Below, piece by piece: positions 1 through 7,458 of a stretch of 64,000 bases of DNA. Within the stretch, counting starts at the first letter, position 1. Every line of letters starts with the position of its first letter. A model generated the notes under the pieces. It saw nothing but the letters and a program-made list of their open reading frames with translations, had not been told where the DNA came from and did not search any database. Where the stretch lies: contig NZ_CP138918.1 in NCBI RefSeq assembly GCF_047123305.1, forward strand, positions 4,092,001 to 4,156,000, written 5' to 3'. The DNA comes from Thalassobius sp047123305. GTDB taxonomy: Bacteria; Pseudomonadota; Alphaproteobacteria; Rhodobacterales; Rhodobacteraceae. The translations under genes and the position numbers were made by a program.

Positions 1-130
1 AGCAATTCCGAGGGAGCTGGCTCTGTTTGGATCCTGGTCTAGTTACCTGGCGCCCACCTGTACACACAGGTCCTCGGGAATGAGATTACCAGACGGTTGC
101 TGCGGGCCCGCCACTCCACCCGCATTCTGG
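1..130 (+). ncRNA. ssrS: Probable 6S RNA, 3' part (cut by window start)
   Basis: No protein frame fits this stretch. It contains a stable stem-loop, ACCTGT-acac-ACAGGT at about 57-72, followed by TCGGGAAT and by a TGCTGCGGGCCCGCC segment near 99-113. This order resembles the 3' half of alphaproteobacterial 6S RNA as I remember it, where a GGCGCCCACCT block is followed by a short hairpin and a GC-rich closing strand. 6S RNA binds the sigma70 RNA polymerase holoenzyme and moderates transcription in stationary phase. The 5' half lies outside the window, so the closing pairs cannot be checked. The 3' end is approximate. Confidence 0.5.
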
Positions 131-156
131 TACAAAAAAGCGCCGCTGGGGCGCCT
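131..156 (-). terminator. Intrinsic terminator of the 181-498 gene
   Basis: Read on the minus strand, a GCGCC/GGCGC stem (140-144 and 150-154) is followed by six T residues. It lies about 25 bases beyond the stop of the minus-strand gene. Confidence 0.6.
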
Positions 157-180
157 GTCTTGTCGTAAATTTCGGCGCAC

Positions 181-498
181 TTACAACCCTTTGCGAGGCG
201 TTTTGGCTTCTTGGCGGATGCGAACAGGACGGGTAAAGTCGACGTGCACAGGCCGACCTCTGCCGCCTTTGGGTTCGTCTTGTTTCAGCCCCATGACGGC
301 GATGGCAAACTGCACCCCGGCAAACACAATCCCATTGGAGAACCACAGCAGGAAAACGGCCAAGAGCCCCACGTCCGAGGTGGCGATCAAACCCCAGAGG
401 TTCGCCGCGTTGAACCACAAAAGCATCGCCACAAAGGCAGCGGCAATTGCAAAGCCGATCAATACGTTGGTGATGTAGAGGCGGATGAGTTTTGGCAT
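181..498 (-). CDS. Small two-helix membrane protein, function unknown
   Basis: A 105-residue protein with two hydrophobic segments, about residues 10-29 and 40-68, and a basic hydrophilic C-terminal tail rich in K, R and P. The N-terminus (MPKLIRLYI) suits a membrane insertion signal with the tail in the cytoplasm. It has its own terminator and lies alone between the probable 6S RNA and the nusB operon terminator, so it is probably transcribed singly. I recognise no family with certainty. The compact hydrophobic pattern is typical of conserved Rhodobacterales membrane proteins of unknown role. Confidence 0.7.
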   Translation of the reverse strand: MPKLIRLYITNVLIGFAIAAAFVAMLLWFNAANLWGLIATSDVGLLAVFLLWFSNGIVFAGVQFAIAVMGLKQDEPKGGRGRPVHVDFTRPVRIRQEAKTPRKGL

Positions 499-569
499 GG
501 CAGCGCTCCTGATACGGTCTCGGGTCCGGCGTTAGGAAAACGCTAAGTCTTTGCGGCTAAGCTTCAAGG

Positions 570-612
570 GCAAAAGAAAACCCGCGGCCTATCCTGACGA
601 TATGCCGCGGGT
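570..612 (-). terminator. Terminator of the rib-nusB operon
   Basis: On the minus strand, ACCCGCGGC (604-612) pairs perfectly with GCCGCGGGT (580-588) and is followed by a T-rich run. It lies just beyond the nusB stop. Confidence 0.75.
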
Positions 613-640
613 CCAAATTCTCACTGCTGCACTTTGCAGA

Positions 641-1135
641 TCAGAACGCTTCAGGCTTGGCCTCCCGCGCCATATGGTCCAGCACAGCGTTGACAAACTT
701 CGGCTCCTTGCCCTCTGGGAAGAAAGCGCGGGCTACATCAACATATTCGGTGATCACCACCTTCGGCGGGGTTTCCGACTGGGTCAGCTCGGCTCCGGCG
801 GCGCGGAACAGCGCCCGCAGGGTCGAATCGATCCGGCCCAGCGGCCATTTCGCAACCAGAGCACGGTCCGTCATCTGGTCCACCTTGGCCTGCCAGTTCA
901 CCGCTTCTTTCACCAGCTGTTTGAACAGTTTGGTGTCGCCTTCCAGCCATTCCACATCCTCGACAACAGCGCCGAAACGGTGATCCAGAAACTCCAGAAT
1001 GACCTGATCAGCAATCTGATCGCTGACCTCCATCTGATACAGCGCCTGCACGGCATAAAGCCGCGACGCAGATTTCATCTTGCGCTTCTGGTTGTTCGAA
1101 AGCGATTTACGCTCTTCTTCGTGGCCGGTGCTCAT
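641..1135 (-). CDS. nusB: Transcription antitermination protein NusB
   Basis: A 164-residue NusB. It pairs with NusE (ribosomal protein S10) and binds boxA RNA during antitermination of rRNA operons. The helical core starts at about residue 23 (SASRLYAVQALYQME) and runs to the conserved C-terminal stretch VVITEYVDVARAFF...FVNAVLDHMAREA. The N-terminus is about 20 residues longer than in short bacterial NusB and is basic. It follows ribH by 38 bases as the last gene of ribBX-ribH-nusB, an arrangement common in Proteobacteria. A terminator lies downstream. Confidence 0.96.
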   Translation of the reverse strand: MSTGHEEERKSLSNNQKRKMKSASRLYAVQALYQMEVSDQIADQVILEFLDHRFGAVVEDVEWLEGDTKLFKQLVKEAVNWQAKVDQMTDRALVAKWPLGRIDSTLRALFRAAGAELTQSETPPKVVITEYVDVARAFFPEGKEPKFVNAVLDHMAREAKPEAF

Positions 1136-1173
1136 GCGGTTCGCAGTCCTAAAGATACCCTGGCGGGGTGGGG

Positions 1174-1704
1174 CTATGCCTTGCCTGCCAGCTGGATTTC
1201 ATCGGCGGGAACGAATCCCACGCCTTTGCGCTGATCGCCCCATTTACGGGCCAATGCGATCAGGTGCAAGGCCGCAGCCGCCGCGCCACCACCTTTGTTC
1301 TGATCCGCTACATCAGCGCGCACCTCTGCCTGACGGCGGTTTTCCACGGTCAGAATACCATTGCCGATGCACAAGCCTTGCAGCCCCAGCATCTGGATGG
1401 CGCGGCTGCTGTCGTTGCATACCGTTTCATAATGCGTGGTCTCACCACGGATCACACAGCCCAGCGCCACGTAGCCGTCGAAATTGCTCATCCGCTCGGC
1501 GATGCCGATTGCGGTTGGAATTTCCAACGCGCCGGGCACTTCGATCACCTCATGGGAGCCGCCAACGGCCTCGATCTCGGCCACGGCACCGGCAACAAGA
1601 TTGTCAGCGATGTCCTTGTAATAAGGCGAAACCACAATGGCGAGTTTCACCGGCTTGCTGAATTCGGGGCGGGGCAGAATATAGTGCTGCTCATGTCCGG
1701 CCAT
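1174..1704 (-). CDS. ribH: 6,7-dimethyl-8-ribityllumazine synthase
   Basis: A 176-residue lumazine synthase. It condenses 5-amino-6-ribitylaminouracil with 3,4-dihydroxy-2-butanone 4-phosphate, the penultimate step of riboflavin synthesis. Visible family signatures are VEVPGALEIPTAI near residue 55, GYVALGCVIRGETTHYE near 80, and GNGILTVENRRQAEVRA, where the usual GVLT appears as GILT. It starts 14 bases after the ribBX stop, so the two are co-transcribed. The C-terminal tail (KGVGFVPADEIQLAGKA) is slightly extended. Confidence 0.96.
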   Translation of the reverse strand: MAGHEQHYILPRPEFSKPVKLAIVVSPYYKDIADNLVAGAVAEIEAVGGSHEVIEVPGALEIPTAIGIAERMSNFDGYVALGCVIRGETTHYETVCNDSSRAIQMLGLQGLCIGNGILTVENRRQAEVRADVADQNKGGGAAAAALHLIALARKWGDQRKGVGFVPADEIQLAGKA

Positions 1705-1718
1705 GGGGCGATCCTCCG

Positions 1719-2852
1719 TCAGGATTGGGACAAAATCGGGCGAGTGCCCACAATTTCAATGTCATAGGCATCAAGGCCTACATATTTGGTGCGCGGGCTG
1801 TCGGTCAGCAGGATCAGCTGGCTGAGCCCGATCTTGGACAGCATTTGAGCGCCAAGACCGATCTGTTTGATCGTCTTCACCCCTTCCTCTTCATGGGCAT
1901 AAAGCGCATGACGGGGCTGGCGGAACAGGCAGACCACACCCCGGCCTTCCTCGGCAATGATCTGCATCGCCCGAGGCAGTTCGTCCGCTGGTTTCGGACC
2001 CAGGCCGAGGATATCGGTCGCCTCATGCAACGCATGAGTACGGGTCAGAACCGGCGCGCCATCGGTGATGTCCCCTTTGATCATCATCACATGCTCAACG
2101 CCATGTGTCTGGTCGGTGAAGATCCGCATTTCCCAGTCGCCACCAAATTCGGACTGCACGGTCTCGCGGCTGGTTTCCACCACAAGGTTGTCATTCTTCG
2201 AGCGGTATTTGATCAGGTCACTGATGGTGCCGATCTTCATGTCGTGCGCTTTGGCAAACTCAACCAGATCGGGCAGGCGCGCCATGGTGCCGTCTTCTTT
2301 CATGATCTCACAGATCACCGCCGACGGGTTCAGCCCCGCCAGACGCGAGATATCAACCGATGCCTCGGTATGGCCGGCGCGCACCAGCACGCCGCCGCGC
2401 TTGGCACGCAGCGGGAAGACATGGCCGGGGGTGGCAATCGCTGCCATGGTGTTCTGTTCGTTGATCGCGGTTGCAATGGTCAGCGCCCGATCCGCAGCGG
2501 AAATCCCGGTGGACACCCCTTCGCGCGCCTCGATCGACACGGTGAAGGCGGTTTCGTGACGCGAGGAATTGTTCACTGCCATCATCGGCAGCCCCAGAAA
2601 ATCCACCCGATCGGCGGTCATCGGCAGACAGATCAGCCCGCGCCCATGAGTGGCCATAAAGTTGATCGCCGCCGCATCGGCAAATTCCGCCGGGATGATC
2701 AGGTCGCCCTCATTCTCACGGTCCTCGTGATCAACGAGGATATACATCTTGCCCGCGCGGGCGTCGGCAATGATGTCTTCGATGGGGCTGATGGCGGCGC
2801 GCAGACCGGCCTCTACGGGGCCGGGCGTGTCAAAGGCAGAGCTTTCGGGCAT
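1719..2852 (-). CDS. ribB: 3,4-dihydroxy-2-butanone 4-phosphate synthase with degenerate GTP cyclohydrolase II domain (RibBX type)
   Basis: A 377-residue two-domain protein. The N-terminal RibB domain (about 20-225) keeps the metal and substrate motif DHEDRENEGDLI, the HGRGLICLPM stretch, GVSTGISAADRA and RAGHTEASVDISRLAGL, so DHBP synthase activity is expected. The C-terminal RibA-like domain (about 230-375) lacks the zinc cysteines of GTP cyclohydrolase II. Where C-x10-C-x-C should stand, the text reads THALHEATDILGLGPKPADE, and the QEGRGIGL motif is also lost (HALYAHEEEGV). This matches the RibBX variant described in Proteobacteria, in which the second domain is not a cyclohydrolase. A separate ribA must exist outside the window. 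It is the first gene of ribBX-ribH-nusB. Confidence 0.93.
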   Translation of the reverse strand: MPESSAFDTPGPVEAGLRAAISPIEDIIADARAGKMYILVDHEDRENEGDLIIPAEFADAAAINFMATHGRGLICLPMTADRVDFLGLPMMAVNNSSRHETAFTVSIEAREGVSTGISAADRALTIATAINEQNTMAAIATPGHVFPLRAKRGGVLVRAGHTEASVDISRLAGLNPSAVICEIMKEDGTMARLPDLVEFAKAHDMKIGTISDLIKYRSKNDNLVVETSRETVQSEFGGDWEMRIFTDQTHGVEHVMMIKGDITDGAPVLTRTHALHEATDILGLGPKPADELPRAMQIIAEEGRGVVCLFRQPRHALYAHEEEGVKTIKQIGLGAQMLSKIGLSQLILLTDSPRTKYVGLDAYDIEIVGTRPILSQS

Positions 2853-2979
2853 GGGACTTCCCTTATCAATGGTCCCCTGCCAGATACCCTAGTGCCCCCT
2901 TGATTGCCAGAGGCAACGCGGCGTCTCACAGCTGTTGTGCGACACCGCAGAGCTCCCTGCGTGCCGGGGGGCTGGCGTT

Positions 2980-3945
2980 CTAGAACTGCCAGAGCGCTGG
3001 CACAAAGCTGTAGGTGTCCTCTTCGCGCAGCACATGACCAACGCCGGGAAATGGGAAGTGATAGCCCAGAACCGCAATCCGGTCGGCGCTGCACATGTCC
3101 AAGAGCCGCTTGCGGGTGGCCACAGTCTGCGCCCCATCGGCATCAAAGCCGTTGAACCAATCGGGTCGGCGGAAGCTCATCCAGCCATGGGTCATCGCAT
3201 CGCCCAGCGCGATCAGCTGCGTGCCGCCAGCTTCGACCATAACCGACATATGGCCGGCCGTATGGCCCGGCGTTGCCAGCATCCGCACCCCCGGCACAAT
3301 CTCTTGGCCGTCACGCGCCAGGGTCCACTCTACCCCGTCACAATTGATCGAGTTCACCGCGCCAAGCACAAACTGCTGCTCGCTGGCCGCCACCTGATTG
3401 ACCAGATCGTCCTGCATCCAATAGCCATGCTCGGCCGCGCCCATGATGTATTCCGCGTCTGGAAACAGCGCTTCGTCGAAATCGTCCCGAATGCCCCAGA
3501 TGTGATCGGGATGCGCATGGGTGATGACCACATGGGTGATCTCGTTTGGATCTATCCCCGCGGTCTCCATGTTTTCCAACAGCCGCCCCGTGGTGTCGAG
3601 GAACCGGTGCCCAGAGCCGACATCAACCAGAACCGTAGCCTCCCCGGCTTCGATCAACAGGTGATTGGTGTGGGAATAGCCATCCAGTGGGCTGAGGTAA
3701 TGCGCTTTCAAAAAGGCCTGCACATCGCTCGGATCGGCGTTCACCCCCAAACCGCTGGTTGGCAGCGCCATATAGCCGTCCGACAGTACGGTCAGCCGCA
3801 GATCACCTAGCGTAAAGCGGAAATATCCCGGATTGCCCGCCTCGGGTGCGCCAAGTTCTGCCCGCACCGCAGCCGGCAGGGCAAAGGCAGGCGCCGCAGC
3901 GGCCAGTTTCAGAATGTCACGACGGGTGGGTTTCAACAGGCTCAT
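2980..3945 (-). CDS. Tat-exported MBL-fold metallo-hydrolase
   Basis: A 321-residue metallo-beta-lactamase-fold hydrolase. The N-terminus has a twin-arginine signal (TRRDILKL at residues 7-14, then a hydrophobic run ending in a VRA site near 29), so it is exported folded to the periplasm. The dinuclear metal motif HxHxDH appears as HAHPDH near residue 140, with downstream GHTAGH and GDAMTHG supplying further ligands. The family includes lactonases, alkyl/aryl hydrolases and thiol-ester hydrolases, and the substrate cannot be told from sequence. It lies between ribE and ribBX on the same strand but has gaps of 226 and 127 bases, so co-regulation with riboflavin genes is uncertain. Confidence 0.87.
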   Translation of the reverse strand: MSLLKPTRRDILKLAAAAPAFALPAAVRAELGAPEAGNPGYFRFTLGDLRLTVLSDGYMALPTSGLGVNADPSDVQAFLKAHYLSPLDGYSHTNHLLIEAGEATVLVDVGSGHRFLDTTGRLLENMETAGIDPNEITHVVITHAHPDHIWGIRDDFDEALFPDAEYIMGAAEHGYWMQDDLVNQVAASEQQFVLGAVNSINCDGVEWTLARDGQEIVPGVRMLATPGHTAGHMSVMVEAGGTQLIALGDAMTHGWMSFRRPDWFNGFDADGAQTVATRKRLLDMCSADRIAVLGYHFPFPGVGHVLREEDTYSFVPALWQF

Positions 3946-4071
3946 CTAGGGCTCCTCTTCGAGACAATCAAAATACCCTGCCGTCGCCCCAACGCAACAA
4001 CATTTTTGAATGTTTTGTTTTGTAGGTGCTGCGTAATTTCTCAGACGCCCCTCAACTGCAGCAGACAGAGG

Positions 4072-4150
4072 TTCTTCTTGGCCCAAATATCCCGGGGGTG
4101 AAGGGGTCAAAATCCCATTTTGACCCCAGAGGGGGCAGCGCCCCCTTCCC
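4072..4150 (-). repeat. Dispersed intergenic element, locus A
   Basis: Read on the minus strand, this is a self-complementary GGGGGCGCTGCCCCC block, then GGGGTCAAAATGGGATTTTGACCCC-like symmetry, then the core GGGATATTTGGGCCAAGAAG. The same ordered blocks recur at 14921-15032 and 44921-44967. It lies between ribE and the metallo-hydrolase gene and may serve as a transcriptional or mRNA end structure. Confidence 0.75.
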
Positions 4151-4171
4151 ACTCTGCTTAATCGAATTCGT

Positions 4172-4759
4172 TCAGTCGAACTCGCGCAGGCGGGCCACAT
4201 AGCGGGCCATGGTGTCGATTTCCAGGTTGATCACATCTCCCACCGCCACGCGGCCCCAGGTGGTGACCTCTTTGGTATGCGGGATCACGTTGATGCCAAA
4301 GCGGCAGCCGTCCACTTCATTCACCGTCAGGGAGGTGCCGTTCAAAGTGACCGAACCTTTCGGCGCAATGAATTTGGCCAGCGCTTCGGGGGCTTCAAAC
4401 ACCATGCGGGTGCTGTCGCCCTCTTCGACCATCTCAACCAGATGCGCCACACCGTCCACATGGCCGCTGACAATATGCCCACCCAACTCGTCGCCCACCT
4501 TCAGCGCCCGCTCTAGGTTGACCTTCCGGCCCACGGCCCAGTCGCCAAGGTTGGTTTTCGACACGCTCTCGGCCGAAACCTCAACGTCATACCAACCATC
4601 ACCCTTGGCGATCACCGTCAGACAAACCCCATCCGAGGCGATCGAGGCGCCCATATCAACCGTAGCCATATCATAGGCGGTGCCGATGCGCGCACGCAGA
4701 TCACCGCGCTGCTCCAGCTCAAGGATTTCGCCCATATCAGTGATGATGCCGGTGAACAT
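4172..4759 (-). CDS. ribE: Riboflavin synthase, alpha subunit type
   Basis: A 195-residue riboflavin synthase, which dismutates two lumazine molecules to riboflavin. It has the typical two lumazine-binding repeats. The first starts MFTGIITDMGEI and carries GASIASDGVCLTV. The second carries LGGHIVSGHVDGVA and GSVTLNGTSLTVNEVDG. Length is normal for the family. I saw no FMN riboswitch in the 170 bases upstream (no RFN-type GGGGCAGGG core), so expression is not obviously flavin-controlled. It diverges from kpsS across 4760-4936. Confidence 0.96.
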   Translation of the reverse strand: MFTGIITDMGEILELEQRGDLRARIGTAYDMATVDMGASIASDGVCLTVIAKGDGWYDVEVSAESVSKTNLGDWAVGRKVNLERALKVGDELGGHIVSGHVDGVAHLVEMVEEGDSTRMVFEAPEALAKFIAPKGSVTLNGTSLTVNEVDGCRFGINVIPHTKEVTTWGRVAVGDVINLEIDTMARYVARLREFD

Positions 4760-4936
4760 GAAAGGCTCCTTCCAACCGCTGTCCTAAAATCAACCCCAGA
4801 GTTAGCCGTTGAAAAATAGAAGGACAAGGCGCAGCGATGCACAGACGCTGCCTTATTTTTGCCGCCCTACTGGATTAGGGTTTGGCAAAACAATATGCGA
4901 TAGGAACCGCGCCAAAGCCGCAACAGACGCCAAGTG

Positions 4937-6229
4937 ATGAATAGAACCGACCATACGAACCGGGTTTTCCTGTGTCTTCAGGGGCCACATGGCCCCTTCT
5001 TCCACCAGCTGGGCAAAATGCTGCGGCTGGCGGGGGCGGAGGTCTGGCGTGTCGGCTTTAACGCGGGTGACCGCGCTTTCTGGTTCCATCGCCCCAGCTA
5101 TATCGCCTATCGCGGCACCCCGGACGCCTGGCCGGACCATTTTGAACGGATCGTGGCCGAAAAGGGTGTGACCGATATCGTCCTTTATGGCGACACCCGC
5201 CCCATCCACGCCGAGGCTGTGGCCCGTGCCAAAGCGGCCGGCCTGACCGTGCACGTCTTCGAAGAGGGCTACCTGCGCCCGTTCTGGGTGACCTATGAAC
5301 GTGGCGGTTCCAACGGGCATTCCCGCCTGATGGATCTGGACGTGCCGGCCATGCGTGAGGCCTTGGCGCAAAGCGACATGGACAGCCACCTGCCCCCCGC
5401 CCATTGGGGCGACATGCGCCAACATGTGTTCTACGGCGCGCTCTATCATTGGTTTGTAATGTTCCGGAACGGCGACTATCGCAATTTCCGGCGCCACCGC
5501 GACCTGCCCGTCAGCCGCGAGTTCTATCTCTACTTCAACCGTTTGATGCTGACCCCGGTGCAGATGCTGGAACGCGCTGTGGCGACCTTCCGCATTCGCA
5601 ACGGTGGCTTTCCCTACCACATCGCGCTGCTGCAACTGGAACACGACAGCTCGTTCCAGATGCACTCGCCTTTCCAGACCATGACCGAGTTTCTGGAACT
5701 GACCATTGAGGGTTTTGCCAAAGGCGCCCCCGGCCACCACCATCTGGTCATCAAGGCCCACCCGCTGGAAAACGGCCGCATTCCGCTGAAACGTGAGATC
5801 ACCCGCCTGACCGAAAAATTTGGCGTCACAGGCCGGGTGCATTTTGTCCGCGGCGGTAAACTAGCGCGGCTGCTGAATGAGGCGCGCACGGCAGTAACGG
5901 TGAATTCCACCGCCGGCCAACAGGTGCTTTGGCGTGGCATTCCGCTGAAGGTTTTTGGCGACGCGGTCTATTCCAAACCGGAATTTGTCTCGGATCAACC
6001 GGTGGCCGAGTTCTTTGCGGCCGCCCGCCGTCCCGACCTGCCCGCCTACCGCGACTATCGCCGGTTCTTGTTGGAAACCAGCCAGTTGCCGGGAGGCTTT
6101 TACTCCTCTCGGGGCCGCAAACAGCTGCTGCGCCACGTGGTGGATATGATGCTTTCGCCGGAAGATCCCTATGATGCTCTGGCCAGCGGCACCGCGGCCC
6201 CACGGCAACAGTTGCGTCTGGTGACCTGA
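4937..6229 (+). CDS. kpsS: Capsule polysaccharide protein KpsS (Kdo transferase for lipid linker)
   Basis: A KpsS-like protein of about 430 residues. In group 2 capsules KpsS adds the first beta-Kdo to lysophosphatidylglycerol, beginning the poly-Kdo linker on which the capsule is built, at the cytoplasmic face of the inner membrane. Conserved stretches include FLCLQGPHGPFFHQL at the N-terminus, VFEEGYLRPFWVTYERGG near 115, IKAHPLENGR near 270, and TVNSTAGQQVLWRGIPLKVFGDAVY near 315. Two start codons adjoin: GTG at 4934 and ATG at 4937, and I chose ATG. It is the first gene of kpsS-export lipoprotein-kpsC, divergent from ribE. Confidence 0.9.
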   Translation: MNRTDHTNRVFLCLQGPHGPFFHQLGKMLRLAGAEVWRVGFNAGDRAFWFHRPSYIAYRGTPDAWPDHFERIVAEKGVTDIVLYGDTRPIHAEAVARAKAAGLTVHVFEEGYLRPFWVTYERGGSNGHSRLMDLDVPAMREALAQSDMDSHLPPAHWGDMRQHVFYGALYHWFVMFRNGDYRNFRRHRDLPVSREFYLYFNRLMLTPVQMLERAVATFRIRNGGFPYHIALLQLEHDSSFQMHSPFQTMTEFLELTIEGFAKGAPGHHHLVIKAHPLENGRIPLKREITRLTEKFGVTGRVHFVRGGKLARLLNEARTAVTVNSTAGQQVLWRGIPLKVFGDAVYSKPEFVSDQPVAEFFAAARRPDLPAYRDYRRFLLETSQLPGGFYSSRGRKQLLRHVVDMMLSPEDPYDALASGTAAPRQQLRLVT

Positions 6230-6324
6230 CCGACACAAGGTCTAGCGCTGGATTTTTATGTCCGATTCCGATAGGTTGGACAAAAGACTTGAGGCAGAAC
6301 AATACAGGTCGAGGAGACCGAGCA

Positions 6325-7458
6325 GTGAAATTCTTTAGCTCCCGCCGGGCGAAGTCCGTCGCCCTTTTGGCTGCTGTGGCGCTGGTTGCGTCCTGTGGCC
6401 TTCCTCGCGTTGGTCCAAACAAACGCGAAATTTTTGCAGGTTCCGTGCTGAACCAAGGCGATGCCTATATCGTTTCGGTAAACGACCGCGTCACCCGCGC
6501 CACTGCCGTGACACCGGCCCTTGGCTTCCCCGACCGCTTCCTGAAAGCAGGCCAGCTTGGCTCCGACGTGGTCCGCCCCGGCGACACGTTGAGCCTGACC
6601 ATCTGGGAAAACGTTGACGTCGGCCTGTTTACCCGCACCGGTGCCAACTCAACCCTGACCGAAATTCAGGTCGACGGCGCCGGCTTTATCTTTGTGCCCT
6701 ACGCAGGCCGGATCCGCGCTGCGGGCAACACGCCCGAGCAAATCCGCAATATCATCACTCGCAAGATCGAAGAGCAGACCCCAGAACCGCAGGTCGAAGT
6801 GCGCCGCGTGGCCGGTGACGGCTCCACCGTCTCGCTGGTCGGGGCGGTTGGCACCCAGGGTGTCTTCGCCATCGAACGGCCGACCCGCAGGCTCTCGGCG
6901 ATGCTGGCGCGTGCCGGCGGCGTGACAATCGATCCGGAAATTGCCCAGGTGACTGTGATCCGCAGTGGGGAACGTGGCCATATCTGGTTTGAAGACCTTT
7001 ATGAGAACCCGAAACTGGACATCGCCCTGCGCGGCGGCGACCGCATTCTGGTTGAAGGCGACACCCGCAGCTTTACCGCGCTTGGCGCCACCGGCAGCCA
7101 AACCCGCGTTGGCTTCGAAAGCCAGACCGTATCTGCGATCGAAGCTATTGCGCAGGTCGGCGGCCTTGTCGCCACGGCCGCAGACCCAACCGGCGTCTTT
7201 ATCCTGCGCAACGAACCTGCTGAAATCGCTAACTCCGTGCTGGGGCGCAACGACCTGGAAGGGGCGCAGCGTCTGGTCTACGTGCTGGACCTGACCAAAC
7301 CAAACGGATTGTTCCTGGCCCGTGACTTTGCGGTGCGCGACGAAGACACCCTCTATGTCACCGAAGCACCGTTCACACAGTGGGACAAAACCATCTCGGC
7401 TCTGACCGGCTCGCTGACCTCGGCCAGTTCCATCGCCGCATTGGGTGGCGGCAGTTAA
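6325..7458 (+). CDS. Polysaccharide export outer-membrane lipoprotein (Wza/KpsD/BexD type)
   Basis: About 377 residues. The GTG start at 6325 is chosen because GAGGAG sits nine bases upstream and because it gives a clean lipoprotein signal ending LVAS|C at Cys24. After maturation come a Poly_export domain (VRPGDTLSLTIWENVDVGL near 85, GAGFIFVPYAGRIRAAGNTPEQI) and SLBB-type repeats (VSLVGAVGTQGVFAIERPTRRLSAMLARAGG and a second one near 265). Such proteins form the outer-membrane export channel for capsular polysaccharide. The stop codon overlaps the kpsC ATG (TAATG), so the two are translationally coupled. An inner-membrane ABC exporter (KpsM, KpsT, KpsE) is not in this window. Confidence 0.9.
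   Translation: MKFFSSRRAKSVALLAAVALVASCGLPRVGPNKREIFAGSVLNQGDAYIVSVNDRVTRATAVTPALGFPDRFLKAGQLGSDVVRPGDTLSLTIWENVDVGLFTRTGANSTLTEIQVDGAGFIFVPYAGRIRAAGNTPEQIRNIITRKIEEQTPEPQVEVRRVAGDGSTVSLVGAVGTQGVFAIERPTRRLSAMLARAGGVTIDPEIAQVTVIRSGERGHIWFEDLYENPKLDIALRGGDRILVEGDTRSFTALGATGSQTRVGFESQTVSAIEAIAQVGGLVATAADPTGVFILRNEPAEIANSVLGRNDLEGAQRLVYVLDLTKPNGLFLARDFAVRDEDTLYVTEAPFTQWDKTISALTGSLTSASSIAALGGGS

Noticed and set aside
4760..4936. Possible FMN riboswitch upstream of ribE
   Set aside because: No GGGGCAGGG-type RFN core or the usual stem pattern is present on the minus strand. The region also serves the divergent kpsS.
4853..5842. 329-codon frame on the minus strand opposite kpsS
   Set aside because: It is an antisense shadow of kpsS. 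GC-rich coding DNA leaves long antisense frames, and the kpsS frame has family motifs.
7380..7457. Upstream extension of KpsC to 7380
   Set aside because: It lies within the export lipoprotein gene. The ATG at 7458 overlaps that gene's stop and gives the family-typical start.
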